Counted from the first letter of the stretch, positions 47,763 through 58,072 are shown. The stretch: DNA of 64,000 bases from Campylobacter suis (GCF_905120475.1 NZ_CAJHOE010000001.1:186001-250000); one strand, 5' to 3'. Notes: generated by a model from the letters alone, not told the origin. Program-made: numbers and translations.

Positions 47763-48822
47763 TCCTATACCAAGTCGCTGTGTCATCATCAAATTTCACA
47801 CTATGAAGCGGCTCAAATGTGCGTTCAGATATTAAATTTTGAGCGTTTTTTAACGTGCTTGATTGATACACTAGCACCCATTTTACTTCATTAGGTAGTG
47901 CATTTAGCAAGCCTTGAGCGCCCTCAAACATCACAAGCCCTCTATCAAAGGCTGATTTTAGACTATCGCTTATACTCACACTTCGATCTTTCACGCCAAA
48001 AAGCGGTATGCTTTTATCAAAATTTTTCGAGCGCGAGTAGATAAGAATGTCAGGCGACTTGCCGTCTTTTGTAAGTCTTGTATCAAGTGTGGGACGATCT
48101 ATACGAACGGTGTTGCCACTGATAACTAGCATATCGCAAACCGAGCGCAGCGCGTGCATATGGGTGCGGCTTGCTTGATTTGATATGACACCACCTGTGG
48201 CTACGCCATTTGCACTAAGAGCTATCTTAAAAAAGCTAAAATTTCCACTCTGCCACGCCATAAATGGCTCTAAAAGCTCACTACCAAGCTTGCTTAAAAC
48301 CCCGCACACTACCTCAACGCCAGCCTCTTTTAAAATTTTTACACCGCCACTTGCGATCTCATTCTCATCGTAGTTTGCTATAACTACTCTTTTAAAACCT
48401 AAATTTGCTATCAAACTAGCGCAAGGTGGGGTTTTGCCGTGATGTGAGCAAGGCTCAAGCGTGACATAAGCGCTCGCACCTTTTAATAAATTTGAGTGAT
48501 TTTTAAGTATAAAATCGTAGCAAAATTTAGCGTCTAAGTTTTCATTTTCTAGCGTTTGAGTGATGTTTTGGCTTTTTAACTCAAAGCTCATTTGATACTC
48601 ACGCAAAAATGAGCTTGCAAACTCACTAGAAATAGTGCAAAGTGCTTGTAAGATGGCACTTGGCTCAGCGTGCATAAAGCCAGCTTTTTTATGTGATGAA
48701 ATGCTTAAAATTTTACCATTTTTATCAAGCACTACGCACCCAACAGCTGGGTTTGGATAGGTTAAAAGCTGATGCTTCCAAGCCTCATTTATGGCTAGTT
48801 GCATATAAAAATCATCTGTCAT
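47755..48822 (-). CDS. ribD: Bifunctional riboflavin biosynthesis protein RibD
   Basis: Deaminates and then reduces the pyrimidine intermediate of riboflavin synthesis. About 355 residues: N-terminal deaminase with HAEPSAI (HxE) and LEPCSHHGKTPPC (PCxxxGxTPPC zinc motif), C-terminal reductase domain (FFKIALSANGVATGG, NTVRIDRPTLDTRL). The reductase half is shorter and more divergent than in E. coli. I start at ATG 48822 (MTDDFYMQLAINEAWK), where the deaminase domain begins; the frame extends to 48909 with nothing family-like. Convergent with the deaminase-family gene. Confidence 0.9.
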   Translation of the reverse strand: MTDDFYMQLAINEAWKHQLLTYPNPAVGCVVLDKNGKILSISSHKKAGFMHAEPSAILQALCTISSEFASSFLREYQMSFELKSQNITQTLENENLDAKFCYDFILKNHSNLLKGASAYVTLEPCSHHGKTPPCASLIANLGFKRVVIANYDENEIASGGVKILKEAGVEVVCGVLSKLGSELLEPFMAWQSGNFSFFKIALSANGVATGGVISNQASRTHMHALRSVCDMLVISGNTVRIDRPTLDTRLTKDGKSPDILIYSRSKNFDKSIPLFGVKDRSVSISDSLKSAFDRGLVMFEGAQGLLNALPNEVKWVLVYQSSTLKNAQNLISERTFEPLHSVKFDDDTATWYRIR

Positions 48823-48932
48823 TTTTGCTCGCTTTTGGTAATCATACTTTTCTACTTTAGCAAAACCAGTAAAGTTGGCAAGTATGTGATATTTGGCTTT
48901 TTGATTCAAGGCATAAAATAAATCTTAGCCTA

Positions 48933-49142
48933 TCAAGCCTTTTTTAAAAATTCTGTTTTTAGGACTATGACGCCCATTTTATCGATCCTACACTCAACTT
49001 CTTTATCATTATCGCTTAGGCGTATATTTCTTGCCATTGTTCCTCGCTTTAGAGTTGAGCCAGCGCCTTTTACCTTTAGATCTTTTATGAGAGTTACATT
49101 ATCCCCATCTTTTAGTTCGTTTCCATTTGCATCTTTTGCCAT
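48933..49142 (-). CDS. PhnA-domain protein, short form
   Basis: 69 residues matching the C-terminal PhnA/YjdM domain only: DANGNELKDGDNVTLIKDLKVKGAGSTLKRG, then VECRIDKMGVIVLKTEFLKK. The N-terminal zinc ribbon of full-length YjdM (about 110 residues) is absent, and the protein starts cleanly at an ATG with an AAAGGAG site, so this looks like a real small protein and not a truncation artefact. Function unknown; the old link to phosphonate use is not supported for this family. Stands alone between ribD and the VWA gene. Confidence 0.85.
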   Translation of the reverse strand: MAKDANGNELKDGDNVTLIKDLKVKGAGSTLKRGTMARNIRLSDNDKEVECRIDKMGVIVLKTEFLKKA

Positions 49143-49213
49143 TTTTACTCCTTTAAAATTTTTGATATTGTATCAAAAAGTGTTTTAAATGTTGATTTGT
49201 TAAGGGTTAGAAA

Positions 49214-49233
49214 ACCTGGGAGAGCTCCCAGGT
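49214..49233 (-). terminator. Terminator after the VWA-OmpA gene
   Basis: ACCTGGGAG-CT-CTCCCAGGT followed by TTTC on the minus strand, 3 bases after the stop codon. Nine-pair GC-rich stem. Confidence 0.8.
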
Positions 49234-49236
49234 AAA

Positions 49237-50268
49237 TTAGTTTACATTGTGCGCTTCTACGCGTCTGTTTATATATCTATTTTGGGCTGTTGTGTTATCA
49301 ACTTTTGGCTGAGACTCCCCATATCCAACCGCGCTTAATTTGCTAGGATCTACGCCAAGCTCGATAAGCTTATTTTTTACAGAATTTGCTCTTCTTTCAG
49401 ATAGCGCTTGATTTAGTTCATCAGGCCCTGTACTATCTGTGTGACCTTGAATTTGCATTGTGTTGCCAGTTTTTAGCATATAATCAGCCAATTTCTGAAC
49501 ATTTTCAAAAAATTCAGGCTTTATAACATCGCTATTTAGGTCAAAATTTATACCAAAGTTATAAACCCCATCTTCCCAGCCATCACTATTTAGTTCGGTT
49601 TGTGTTACGATAGCGTTTAGGGCATTTGACATCTCTCTTGTATCAGCAATATCAAAATATCTACCTTCGCCTCTTAGTAGATCTTTAAGCTGATTTTTAG
49701 CAAAATCATCAACATCATAACCCAATACAAAAGCACTTATCTTTGCATCTGGATTATCGTTGATTAGCTGGCTCATCTGAGCTTTTGGATCACCACCGCA
49801 AGTCTCAAGTCCGTCACTTAAAAGTACTATGTGTACATTTTTACCGTTACGCTCTTTGATGATAGAATTTGCAGCTTTTATGCTATCTGCTAGCGGAGTA
49901 TAGCCATCTGCTTTTATGTTATCAACTTTTGCTGTGAAGTAGTTTGTGTTGCCAGTAGCTTTTATGCTATTTGTTACTTCACATTTATCGCCAAAGTTTA
50001 TAAGTCCCAAATTTGCTTTGCTAAGATCTAGAATTTGAACTATATCTTTTAAATTTTTTTGTGCTGCATCCATGCGAGTGATATTTGCGTCAAGGTCATT
50101 TTTTAACATCGACTCAGACGAATCAACCAAGAAAAGTATGAGCGCTTTGCTCTCATCAACAGCTTCATTTGCCACTTGTGCGTCTAGCATAGCATCCTTG
50201 TTTTTTACCGCACAACCTGCTAAAAGCAAGCAACTTAAGGCAAAAAGCCCAACTTTTTTCATACTCAT
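49237..50268 (-). CDS. Lipoprotein with von Willebrand A and OmpA domains
   Basis: 343 residues. Signal peptide with lipobox LLAGC (MSMKKVGLFALSCLLLAGC), so it is lipidated and probably in the outer membrane. A VWA domain spans about 40-205 with a complete metal-binding MIDAS set: LVDSSES, GYTPLAD (Thr) and LLSDGLET (Asp). An OmpA C-terminal domain follows (about 235-343: NFGINFDLNSDVIKPE, IQGHTDSTGPDELNQALSERRA), which should bind peptidoglycan. The layout suggests a metal-dependent adhesion or scaffold function bridging outer membrane and wall. It follows rsfS by 14 bases, so is probably in the nadD-rsfS transcript; I do not recall it there in C. jejuni. Confidence 0.9.
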   Translation of the reverse strand: MSMKKVGLFALSCLLLAGCAVKNKDAMLDAQVANEAVDESKALILFLVDSSESMLKNDLDANITRMDAAQKNLKDIVQILDLSKANLGLINFGDKCEVTNSIKATGNTNYFTAKVDNIKADGYTPLADSIKAANSIIKERNGKNVHIVLLSDGLETCGGDPKAQMSQLINDNPDAKISAFVLGYDVDDFAKNQLKDLLRGEGRYFDIADTREMSNALNAIVTQTELNSDGWEDGVYNFGINFDLNSDVIKPEFFENVQKLADYMLKTGNTMQIQGHTDSTGPDELNQALSERRANSVKNKLIELGVDPSKLSAVGYGESQPKVDNTTAQNRYINRRVEAHNVN

Positions 50269-50282
50269 TTTTTCTCCTTGTA

Positions 50283-50612
50283 TTAAATGGTTTTATTATC
50301 TTTTATCTTATTTAAAAATTCTTCGATGTTGTATCTAGCTCTATATTCTGAGCTCATTAGGTGTATGAGCATGTCGCCAAGATCGCACACTACCCATTCG
50401 CCAGAACTTTCTATGCCTAAAAACTGCTCTCCAGCTGGCTTAAGCTTTTCTTTTAAGTCATCTGTGAGAGAGAGTGCGTGTCGTTCGCCCATAGTTGTTG
50501 CTATTATGACTTGTTTTACGAAATAATTACGCTCACTCATGTCAAAAACCTCGATACCTTCAGCCTTTTTTTCGTCTAGAATTTTAACTATCGCTTCTAT
50601 CCTATCTTTCAT
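50283..50612 (-). CDS. rsfS: Ribosome silencing factor RsfS
   Basis: Binds L14 and blocks subunit joining under starvation. 109 residues of the Iojap/DUF143 family: IVKILDEKKAEGIEVFDMSE at the N-terminus and a core VVCDLGDMLIHLMSSEYRARYNIEEF. Overlaps nadD by 4 bases, the widespread nadD-rsfS pair. Confidence 0.93.
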   Translation of the reverse strand: MKDRIEAIVKILDEKKAEGIEVFDMSERNYFVKQVIIATTMGERHALSLTDDLKEKLKPAGEQFLGIESSGEWVVCDLGDMLIHLMSSEYRARYNIEEFLNKIKDNKTI

Positions 50613-51148
50613 CTATTTCCTTTATAAAATTTAATCACATCATCTTTTATAACCTCTGGAATTTGAGAGCTTGCAAGTTCTTGACGAATTTGTGAACTTG
50701 ATACATTAACATGTATATCCATCTTTTTAAATTCACACGGTATTATGATGTGGTCTCGCTCAGCTACTATGATTTTTGTAAGCTCCCTAAGTTTTGCTAT
50801 ATCATGCCACTTATCAAGAGAGCTAATGTGATCAGCCCCGATGATGAGGTAAAACTCACTAATGTCATAGGTTTCATATATATATTTGACACTTTGTATA
50901 GTTGGCACTGGGCGCTCTTGTTTTATCTCAAAGTCTAAAATTTCTACACGCTTTAGCTCGCCCCAAAGTTTTTTTACCCATTTTAGTCTAAGCTCTGGTG
51001 GTGCTGAAAATTGGCTTTTAAATGGGCTTATAAAAGTTGGCATAATGATAAGCTTGTCGATGTCTAGCTCACTAAGCGCCATCTTTACTATGCTATCGTG
51101 TCCTAAATGTGGTGGGTCAAAGCTGCCGCCAAAAAAAGCTATATTCAA
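50609..51148 (-). CDS. nadD: Nicotinate-nucleotide adenylyltransferase
   Basis: Adenylates nicotinate mononucleotide in NAD synthesis. 179 residues with GGSFDPPHLGHDSIV (HxGH nucleotide-transfer motif), FYLIIGADHISSLDKWHD and the C-terminal VSSSQIRQEL (ISSTxIR motif). First gene of nadD-rsfS-VWA on the minus strand, divergent from gapA. Confidence 0.95.
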   Translation of the reverse strand: MNIAFFGGSFDPPHLGHDSIVKMALSELDIDKLIIMPTFISPFKSQFSAPPELRLKWVKKLWGELKRVEILDFEIKQERPVPTIQSVKYIYETYDISEFYLIIGADHISSLDKWHDIAKLRELTKIIVAERDHIIIPCEFKKMDIHVNVSSSQIRQELASSQIPEVIKDDVIKFYKGNR

Positions 51149-51252
51149 ATTTTACCTTAAGATTAATTCGTGCCATTGTAGCATAATAAGCTAAAAATAA
51201 GCTATAAAATTTATTTGCTTTTAGCTGTTTTTGTAAATTTTTTTTGTAAAAT

Positions 51253-51261
51253 TATGATAAT
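51253..51261 (+). promoter_or_regulatory. -10 element for gapA
   Basis: TATGATAAT at 51253-51261, 22 bases before the gapA start, preceded by TTTTTTTTGTAAAA, the T-rich upstream pattern of Campylobacter sigma70 promoters. Confidence 0.55.
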
Positions 51262-51282
51262 TCCAAATTTTAAGGAGTAAAT

Positions 51283-52284
51283 ATGTCAGTAAAGATAGCT
51301 ATCAATGGTTTTGGGCGTATTGGCAGGTGTGCCGCGCGTATTATTTTTGATCGTGATGACTGCGAGCTTGTAGCCATAAACGACACAGCAAAACGCGATA
51401 TGACAAGGTATTTGTTAAAATACGACAGCGTTCATGGCGAGTTTAAAAAGGATGTTAAAGTTATAGATGATGATCATATAGAAGTTGATGGCAAAAAGAT
51501 AAGAGTTTTTTCAACAAGGGACTTAAACGAGCTTGATTATGCCGCTTATGGTGTTGATGTCGTGCTTGAATGTACGGGTAAATTTCTCACCACGCAAAGC
51601 TGTGAGCCATATATCCAAAAGGGCATAAAAAAGGTCGTCATGAGTGCTCCAGCAAAAGATGATACTGCGATGTTTGTTTATGGGGTTAATCACGAAAGCT
51701 ACGCAGGTCAAAACATCATCTCAAATGCTAGTTGCACCACAAACTGCCTAGCACCGGTTACAAAAGTGCTTGATGAAAAATTTGGTATAGTAAAGGCTTT
51801 AATGACCACTATACACGCTTACACAAATGGGCAAAGTTTGGTTGATGTAAAGTCAAAGGATTTTCGTAGAAGCCGTGCAGCAGCCCTAAATATAGGACCT
51901 ACAACCACGGGTGCGGCAAAAGCTATCGGTAAAGTCATGCCAAGCCTAAAAGGCAAAATCCACGGACAAAGTGTCAGGGTGCCTACCGCAAATGTTTCTA
52001 TGGTCGATCTTACTGCTGTTTTAAGCAAAGCTGTTAGCGTAGATGAGATAAATAACGCCTTTCGTGAGGCCTCAAAAGGCGCAATGAAGGGTATAATGAT
52101 AGTTGATGAGGATCAGCGTGTAAGTAGTGATTTTTGCACGAGTGAGTATAGCTCAGCCATCGCTTCTGATATAACGCAGGTTATATGCGATGATATGGTG
52201 AAAGTTATGGCTTGGTATGATAATGAATGGGGCTACTCGGCTAGACTTATAGATATGGCTGTGTGGGCTGTAAAAAGGGGTTAA
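51283..52284 (+). CDS. gapA: Glyceraldehyde-3-phosphate dehydrogenase
   Basis: Glycolytic/gluconeogenic dehydrogenase. 333 residues with [17 protein letters not shown] (NAD), the active-site [13 protein letters not shown] (catalytic Cys) and the C-terminal [14 protein letters not shown]. Strong AAGGAG. First gene of gapA-pgk-tpiA, which ends one base before the pgk start. Confidence 0.97.
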   Translation: MSVKIAINGFGRIGRCAARIIFDRDDCELVAINDTAKRDMTRYLLKYDSVHGEFKKDVKVIDDDHIEVDGKKIRVFSTRDLNELDYAAYGVDVVLECTGKFLTTQSCEPYIQKGIKKVVMSAPAKDDTAMFVYGVNHESYAGQNIISNASCTTNCLAPVTKVLDEKFGIVKALMTTIHAYTNGQSLVDVKSKDFRRSRAAALNIGPTTTGAAKAIGKVMPSLKGKIHGQSVRVPTANVSMVDLTAVLSKAVSVDEINNAFREASKGAMKGIMIVDEDQRVSSDFCTSEYSSAIASDITQVICDDMVKVMAWYDNEWGYSARLIDMAVWAVKRG

Positions 52285-52285
52285 T

Positions 52286-53491
52286 GTGAATGATATAATC
52301 TCAATAAAAGAGCTAAATTTAAGCGGAAAAAGCGTTTTTATAAGATGTGATTTTAATGTGCCTATGGACGAGTTTTTAAACATTACAGATGATAGGCGTA
52401 TAATATCTGCTTTGCCTACGATAAGATATTGTCTAGATCAGGGTTGCAAGATCATTTTAGCATCTCATTTAGGTCGTCCTAAGAGCGGTTTTGAAGAGAA
52501 ATTTTCACTAAAACCAGTGGCAAAAAGGCTAAGTTTTGCACTTCATCAAGATGTGATTTTTGCAAATGATGTCATCGGTGCAGACGCTCAAAATAAGGTT
52601 GCAAACCTAAAACAAGGCGAAGTTCTTATGCTTGAAAATTTACGCTTTGAAAAAGGTGAAACTAAAAACTATGAAGCTTTGGCAAAGGCTTTGAGTGAGT
52701 TTGCTGAAATTTACATAAATGACGCCTTTGGTGTTTGTCATAGAGCTCACAGCTCGGTTGAGGCGATTACGAAATTTTATGATGAGGAGCATAGGGCGGC
52801 TGGATTTTTATTGCAAAAGGAGATTGATTTTGCTGAGCGACTTATTAAAAAGCCCGCCCGCCCGTTTGTTGCAGTTGTAGGTGGTAGTAAGGTAAGCGGT
52901 AAGCTACAAGCCCTAAAAAACTTGCTTCCACGCGTAGATAAGCTGATAATCGGCGGAGGTATGGCTTTTACATTTTTAAAGGCTTTGGGCGAAAATATAG
53001 GCAACTCTTTGCTTGAAGAGGAGCTACTTGAAGAGGCTTTGATGGTGCTTAAAAAGGGCAAGGAGCTAGGCGTTAAAATTTATTTACCAGTTGATGTTGT
53101 AGCGGCTCAGACCTTCTCGGCTGATACGGCGGTCAAATATGTAACGGCACAAGAGATCCCATCTGGCTGGATGGGTTTAGATATAGGACCTGCGTCTATT
53201 AGGCTTTTTCAAGAGGCTATCATCGATGCTCAAACTATCTGGTGGAACGGACCTATGGGTGTTTTTGAGATGGATAAATTTAGCAAAGGCAGTATCAAAA
53301 TGAGCCACTCCATCGCCGAAACTCATGCAACAACAGTAGTTGGTGGTGGAGATACGGCTGATGTGGTTGCAAGGGCTGGAAATGCTGATGAGATGACATT
53401 TATATCAACTGGTGGCGGAGCTAGTTTAGAGCTTATAGAGGGCAAAGAGCTACCGGGCGTAAAACCACTTAGAAGGGTAAGCTTTGAATAG
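52286..53491 (+). CDS. pgk: Phosphoglycerate kinase
   Basis: 401 residues from a GTG start ([32 protein letters not shown] upstream). Substrate-binding segments [10 protein letters not shown] and [10 protein letters not shown], and nucleotide-binding [14 protein letters not shown] and GGGDTADV near the C-terminus, are all present. Overlaps tpiA by 8 bases. Confidence 0.97.
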   Translation: MNDIISIKELNLSGKSVFIRCDFNVPMDEFLNITDDRRIISALPTIRYCLDQGCKIILASHLGRPKSGFEEKFSLKPVAKRLSFALHQDVIFANDVIGADAQNKVANLKQGEVLMLENLRFEKGETKNYEALAKALSEFAEIYINDAFGVCHRAHSSVEAITKFYDEEHRAAGFLLQKEIDFAERLIKKPARPFVAVVGGSKVSGKLQALKNLLPRVDKLIIGGGMAFTFLKALGENIGNSLLEEELLEEALMVLKKGKELGVKIYLPVDVVAAQTFSADTAVKYVTAQEIPSGWMGLDIGPASIRLFQEAIIDAQTIWWNGPMGVFEMDKFSKGSIKMSHSIAETHATTVVGGGDTADVVARAGNADEMTFISTGGGASLELIEGKELPGVKPLRRVSFE

Positions 53492-54197
53492 TTTTATTTA
53501 TGCAGCAAATTTAAAATGCAACCACACAAGGGCAAGCTTTGCTGAGTATGCAAAGGTGCTAAATGATGGCTTGGATGATGAAAAGGTGCTGATATTTCCG
53601 CCTTTTACAGCATTAGATGACTTTGCCTGGGCAAAATTTAGCATAGGAGCACAAAATTTCTACCCTTGCCAAAGTGGTGCTTATACTGGTGAGATAGGCA
53701 AGGCTCATTTAGATGAGTTTGGTATAACAAGCGTTCTTATCGGACACTCTGAGCGGCGCGAGCTTTTGCATGAGCATGGTGGAGTCTTAAAAGAAAACGA
53801 TGAGCTTTTGCTTAGTAAGTTTGATTTTGCTGTCAAAAATGGCTGGCAGGTGGTTTATTGCATAGGCGAAAATTTATGGATGCGAGAGGCTGGCAAGACA
53901 AGGGAAATTTTAAAAGCACAACTTGAGCTTATAAACCTATCTTATGACAAACTAATCATCGCCTATGAGCCGATTTGGGCGATAGGATCTGGAAGTAGTG
54001 CGAGTGTAGAGCAGATAACGCAGGTGCTTGATTTTGTCCGTACATTGACCGCTGCACCGCTTCTTTACGGAGGCAGTGTAAATGCTAAAAATATTAGCGA
54101 TATTTGCCATATCACAAACTGTAATGGCGTTTTGGTAGGTACTGCGAGCTGGGATGCGGCAAATTTTTTAAATTTGATAAAGACAAATGAGGGTTAA
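53484..54197 (+). CDS. tpiA: Triose-phosphate isomerase
   Basis: 237 residues, the short epsilonproteobacterial form, from a TTG start (AAGGG upstream, within the pgk end). [12 protein letters not shown] holds the catalytic Lys region (here NLKCN in place of the common NWKMN), [11 protein letters not shown] the catalytic His and [12 protein letters not shown] the catalytic Glu. Completes the gapA-pgk-tpiA block. Confidence 0.96.
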   Translation: MNSFIYAANLKCNHTRASFAEYAKVLNDGLDDEKVLIFPPFTALDDFAWAKFSIGAQNFYPCQSGAYTGEIGKAHLDEFGITSVLIGHSERRELLHEHGGVLKENDELLLSKFDFAVKNGWQVVYCIGENLWMREAGKTREILKAQLELINLSYDKLIIAYEPIWAIGSGSSASVEQITQVLDFVRTLTAAPLLYGGSVNAKNISDICHITNCNGVLVGTASWDAANFLNLIKTNEG

Positions 54198-54226
54198 AAT
54201 TTGTAAGAAAATTTTAGTCATGCTAG

Positions 54227-55114
<888 letters not shown>

Positions 55115-55175
55115 GATAGAAAAATTAAGCTCACTTTGGCTAAAATGGCGCAAAAATAAATTTTAAGGTTGGATT

Positions 55176-56105
55176 ATGAGGGGTTATAAAATCTTTTCTG
55201 GAACGGCAAATTTGGAATTTTCAAAGAAAATTTCACAGTATCTATCACTTCCGCTTAGTGAGGCTAGTATAAAGCGTTTTAGTGATGGAGAGATTAGCGT
55301 GCAAGTGGGCGAAAGTGTGCGCGGAAAGGATGTTTTTGTCGTTCAGCCGACCTGTGCCCCAGCGAACATAAATTTAATGGAACTTCTAATCCTGACAGAC
55401 GCTCTTAGGAGAAGTTCTGCTAGCTCGATAACGGCGGTGGTGCCATATTTTGGCTATGCTCGCCAAGACCGCAAAGCCGCACCAAGAGTGCCAATAACTG
55501 CAAAACTTGTAGCAAACATGATGCAAACGGCTGGCATTAGCCGTGTGGTTACGATGGATTTGCATGCTGGGCAAATTCAGGGATTTTTTGATATACCAGT
55601 TGATAATCTTTATGGAAGCATGGTTTTTACTGATTATGTTAGGTCAAAAAATTTGCCAAATCCTATTGTTGCAAGCCCTGATGTAGGCGGTGTTTCTCGT
55701 GCTAGAGCGCTTGCTAAGACCCTTGATGTTGATATAGTTATCGTCGATAAGCGTCGCGAAAAGGCAAACGAAAGCGAAGTGATGAATGTCATAGGCGATG
55801 TAAATGGCAAAGATGTTATCTTGGTAGATGATATGATAGACACCGCAGGTACGATCGTAAAGGCGGCAAAGGTATTTAAAGAGCGCGGAGCTACTAGCGT
55901 TATGGCATTTTGTACGCACCCAGTTTTAAGCGGTGCAGCATATGAAAATTTAGACAAAGGTTATCTTGATGAGCTAGTCGTTACTGATACGATACCTCTA
56001 AAACAAGACCATAGTTGCATAAAAGTACTAACTGTTGCGCCACTTTTTGGTGAAGTTATACGCCGCGTCTATCATAATGAAAGTGTAAATGGACTTTTTG
56101 TGTAA
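55176..56105 (+). CDS. prs: Ribose-phosphate pyrophosphokinase
   Basis: Makes PRPP from ribose-5-phosphate for nucleotides, NAD, His and Trp. 309 residues, class I: YFGYARQDRKAAPRVPITAK (ATP loop), VVTMDLHAGQIQGFF, SPDVGGVSRARALA and the PRPP loop ILVDDMIDTAGTI. Followed by the tRNA-Asn promoter; no terminator hairpin was seen. Confidence 0.96.
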   Translation: MRGYKIFSGTANLEFSKKISQYLSLPLSEASIKRFSDGEISVQVGESVRGKDVFVVQPTCAPANINLMELLILTDALRRSSASSITAVVPYFGYARQDRKAAPRVPITAKLVANMMQTAGISRVVTMDLHAGQIQGFFDIPVDNLYGSMVFTDYVRSKNLPNPIVASPDVGGVSRARALAKTLDVDIVIVDKRREKANESEVMNVIGDVNGKDVILVDDMIDTAGTIVKAAKVFKERGATSVMAFCTHPVLSGAAYENLDKGYLDELVVTDTIPLKQDHSCIKVLTVAPLFGEVIRRVYHNESVNGLFV

Positions 56106-56153
56106 AAATACAGAATTTAGCTTGAAATTTTATAGATTTTAAGCTAGATTTTA

Positions 56154-56182
56154 TTGACAAAAATCGTTTTTTTATCTATAAT
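56154..56182 (+). promoter_or_regulatory. Consensus sigma70 promoter of tRNA-Asn
   Basis: TTGACA at 56154-56159, a 17-base spacer and TATAAT at 56177-56182, 18 bases before the tRNA. Both hexamers match consensus exactly, rare in this AT-rich genome type, where -35 boxes are usually absent. Confidence 0.9.
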
Positions 56183-56200
56183 ACGACTTCTTTTATATGT

Positions 56201-56275
<75 letters not shown>

Positions 56276-56381
56276 TTTCATTATAAAAATACTAAATTTT
56301 AATTTTAAAAAAGTGCTACTTATGAGCGTTTTTTACTTTTTGTAAATAAGCTAAAGGATAGTAGACTAAAAATCAATGATT

Positions 56382-57429
56382 TTATTCTATATCTGGTAAT
56401 TTTATAGTCTCGTAAAGGTGAATATCTAATACATATCGTATCCAGTTACCAAAACCATATTTTGACCTAATTTGTTCGTCAATAATGTAGGGTTTTGCTA
56501 AAAAATCATCAATTTCTTCAAAGTTATTATCTAGTATAAAGATATTGTTTGGGTTATAAAGGTCATAGTATTTTATGGTTTTATTTGTCGTTATTAGTTT
56601 TTTATTATAACCAAGTGCTTCAAATGTCCTAAGTGAAAGCCCATGATGTACATCTATAACAAAGTCAACTAAAACTTTTGATTTTTTGACATTTTCTAAA
56701 TTTTCACGATAAGTTAATGTTTTTTCAGTAAAGGTTATGTTGTTGCAACCATAATCAAAAGCTCTAGTTTCTAGTTTTGAAAGTATTTCTTTTATAATAA
56801 AATTAACTTTGCTTGCTTTTGCATATTTTGCAAATTTGATTATGTTCTCTTTTTTACTCTCGTTATGACTGCCTAAAAAATAAAAGTCACTAGTAATCAC
56901 AGTATCGTTTTGATCCTGAAGGTAATCAAAATAAAATTTGTAGTAGGTAGTATGTTTGTATATTTTTTCATATATATTTTATCAAATGGATCAAATATGA
57001 AAAATCTCTTAAATTTGCCAATATAATTAAAAATTTCACCATATCTAAGCATGCCATCAAATTGATAATTAATGATATTATTTTTTACATTTATTTTTTA
57101 ATAAATCAGCTGTTTTTAAGCCGTATTTTTGTGTAATAACCAAATAAATGCATAGTCTATTTTTGTCATGTTTATTTAAAACATTTTTTATATGTTCGTA
57201 TAGCAAATACTGATGTAATTTTGTTTTTGCATTTTTACTATTAGTTTTTTAAGGTTTGTTTGTATTCTTGTAAGGATATTCGGATATCCATATATATTCT
57301 TGGTCCCATCTATAACTTTAAAGCTATAAAATTCTAAATTATTTTTTAGCTGCTCATTGAATCTATATCACTAGGAGTTATTATAAATATCGTTTTTCCA
57401 CTTCCAAATTTTTTATTTGCTTGTTGCAT
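56382..57429 (-). pseudogene. Decayed glycosyltransferase-like gene (at least four frame breaks)
   Basis: On the minus strand a gene starts at ATG 57429 with a good AAGGA site (MQQANKKFGSGKTIFIITPSD) and can be followed to 56382 through five overlapping pieces in shifted frames. Frame stops lie at 57346-57348, 57188-57190, 57078-57080 and near 56898. Readable pieces include FYSFKVIDGTKNIYGYP, FDGMLRYGEIFNYIGKF and the intact 3' third, VITSDFYFLGSHNESKK to FGNWIRYVLDIHLYE. The restored protein would have about 349 residues. Segments ITSDFYFLGSHN and SLRTFEALGYNKKLITTN resemble CgeB-like or LOS/capsule glycosyltransferases, from memory only. The breaks fall in A/T runs. Very AT-rich compared with neighbours; probably an acquired gene inserted between two tRNA genes and now dead. 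Confidence 0.72.
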
Positions 57430-57734
57430 TTGTGTCCTTGAAAATTTTTAGTATTTTATCAAAGTTAATATAAATTTACTATTTTATTTATAAGTTATAT
57501 TATCTATTTTCTAGATGCGAAATAATAAAATACTAGATTGGTATTTTTAAAAAGTAAAAACTTAAAAAATATAAGAAAAATTTATTTTATTTAGGATTTT
57601 TTTATATCTATTAAGAAACTATGAAATTTTTTAATTGGATTGTTGCAAAAAGAAATAAATAAAATGCAAAATACCTAATTAAACTATTTATAAAGGATTT
57701 TGCAATATTTTAAAATGAAAAGAAATACAATAAG
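57430..57734. other. AT-rich intergenic stretch, no gene seen
   Basis: About 305 bases between the start of the decayed gene and tRNA-Met. Strongly AT-rich, with no open frame of note on either strand and no copy of a tRNA end or other attachment-site repeat that I could see. The promoter of the decayed gene would lie here. Confidence 0.6.
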
Positions 57735-57811
57735 TGGTGGGTTCACCAGGACTCGAACCTGGGACCATCCGGTTATGAGCCGGATGCTCTAACCAACTGA
57801 GCTATGAACCC
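57735..57811 (-). tRNA. tRNA-Met (anticodon CAT)
   Basis: Minus-strand cloverleaf of 77 bases: acceptor GGGTTCA pairing with TGAACCC, discriminator A, encoded CCA; D arm TAGCTCAGTTGGTTAGAGC; anticodon CAT at 57775-57777 in loop CTCATAA; T loop TTCGAGT. The acceptor has a normal 1-72 pair, so it is not the initiator. Elongator Met is most likely, but a CAT tRNA-Ile modified by TilS (lysidine) is possible and cannot be excluded by eye. Confidence 0.93.
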
Positions 57812-57829
57812 ACTTGAATTGAAGTTGAG

Positions 57830-57835
57830 ATTATA
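57830..57835 (-). promoter_or_regulatory. -10 element for tRNA-Met
   Basis: TTTTTGTATAATC on the minus strand with TATAAT at 57835-57830, 18 bases before the tRNA. The T-run plus G directly before the -10 is the typical Campylobacter promoter form. Confidence 0.7.
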
Positions 57836-57865
57836 CAAAAACTAAGCTTATTAAAAGCTAAAATT

Positions 57866-58033
57866 TTATTTTGATTTGTTTATATCTTTTGCGATACTAA
57901 AATTTCCGTCCATTTTTTGGCTAAAACTTCCGTAGCTATAAGATTTACCGCCATGCATATCTATCTTTTGTTTTTCTGTATTGTTTGCAAATAACGCTAC
58001 TAAAAATACCAAAATGACAAATAAAACTCTCAT
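57866..58033 (-). CDS. Small secreted protein, 55 residues
   Basis: Not a family I recognise. ATG at 58033 with AAAGGA 6 bases upstream; the product has a signal peptide (MRVLFVILVFLVALFA, cleavage after LFA) and a 39-residue polar remainder with Gly, Ser, Tyr and Lys (HGGKSYSYGSFSQKMDGNF). Codon use is ordinary. It lies 40 bases downstream of ppa on the same strand, beyond a hairpin, and just upstream of the tRNA-Met promoter. Good start site, clean signal peptide and intact frame make it a credible gene despite its size. Confidence 0.7.
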   Translation of the reverse strand: MRVLFVILVFLVALFANNTEKQKIDMHGGKSYSYGSFSQKMDGNFSIAKDINKSK

Positions 58034-58049
58034 GCATATCCTTTTAAAA

Positions 58050-58070
58050 TTTTGGGGACATGCCCCAAAA
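58050..58070 (-). terminator. Hairpin after ppa
   Basis: TTTTGGGG-CATGT-CCCCAAAA followed by TTTTAAAAGG on the minus strand, 3 bases after the ppa stop. Eight-pair stem with a T run; some read-through into the small secreted protein gene is possible. Confidence 0.65.
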
Positions 58071-58072
58071 AA

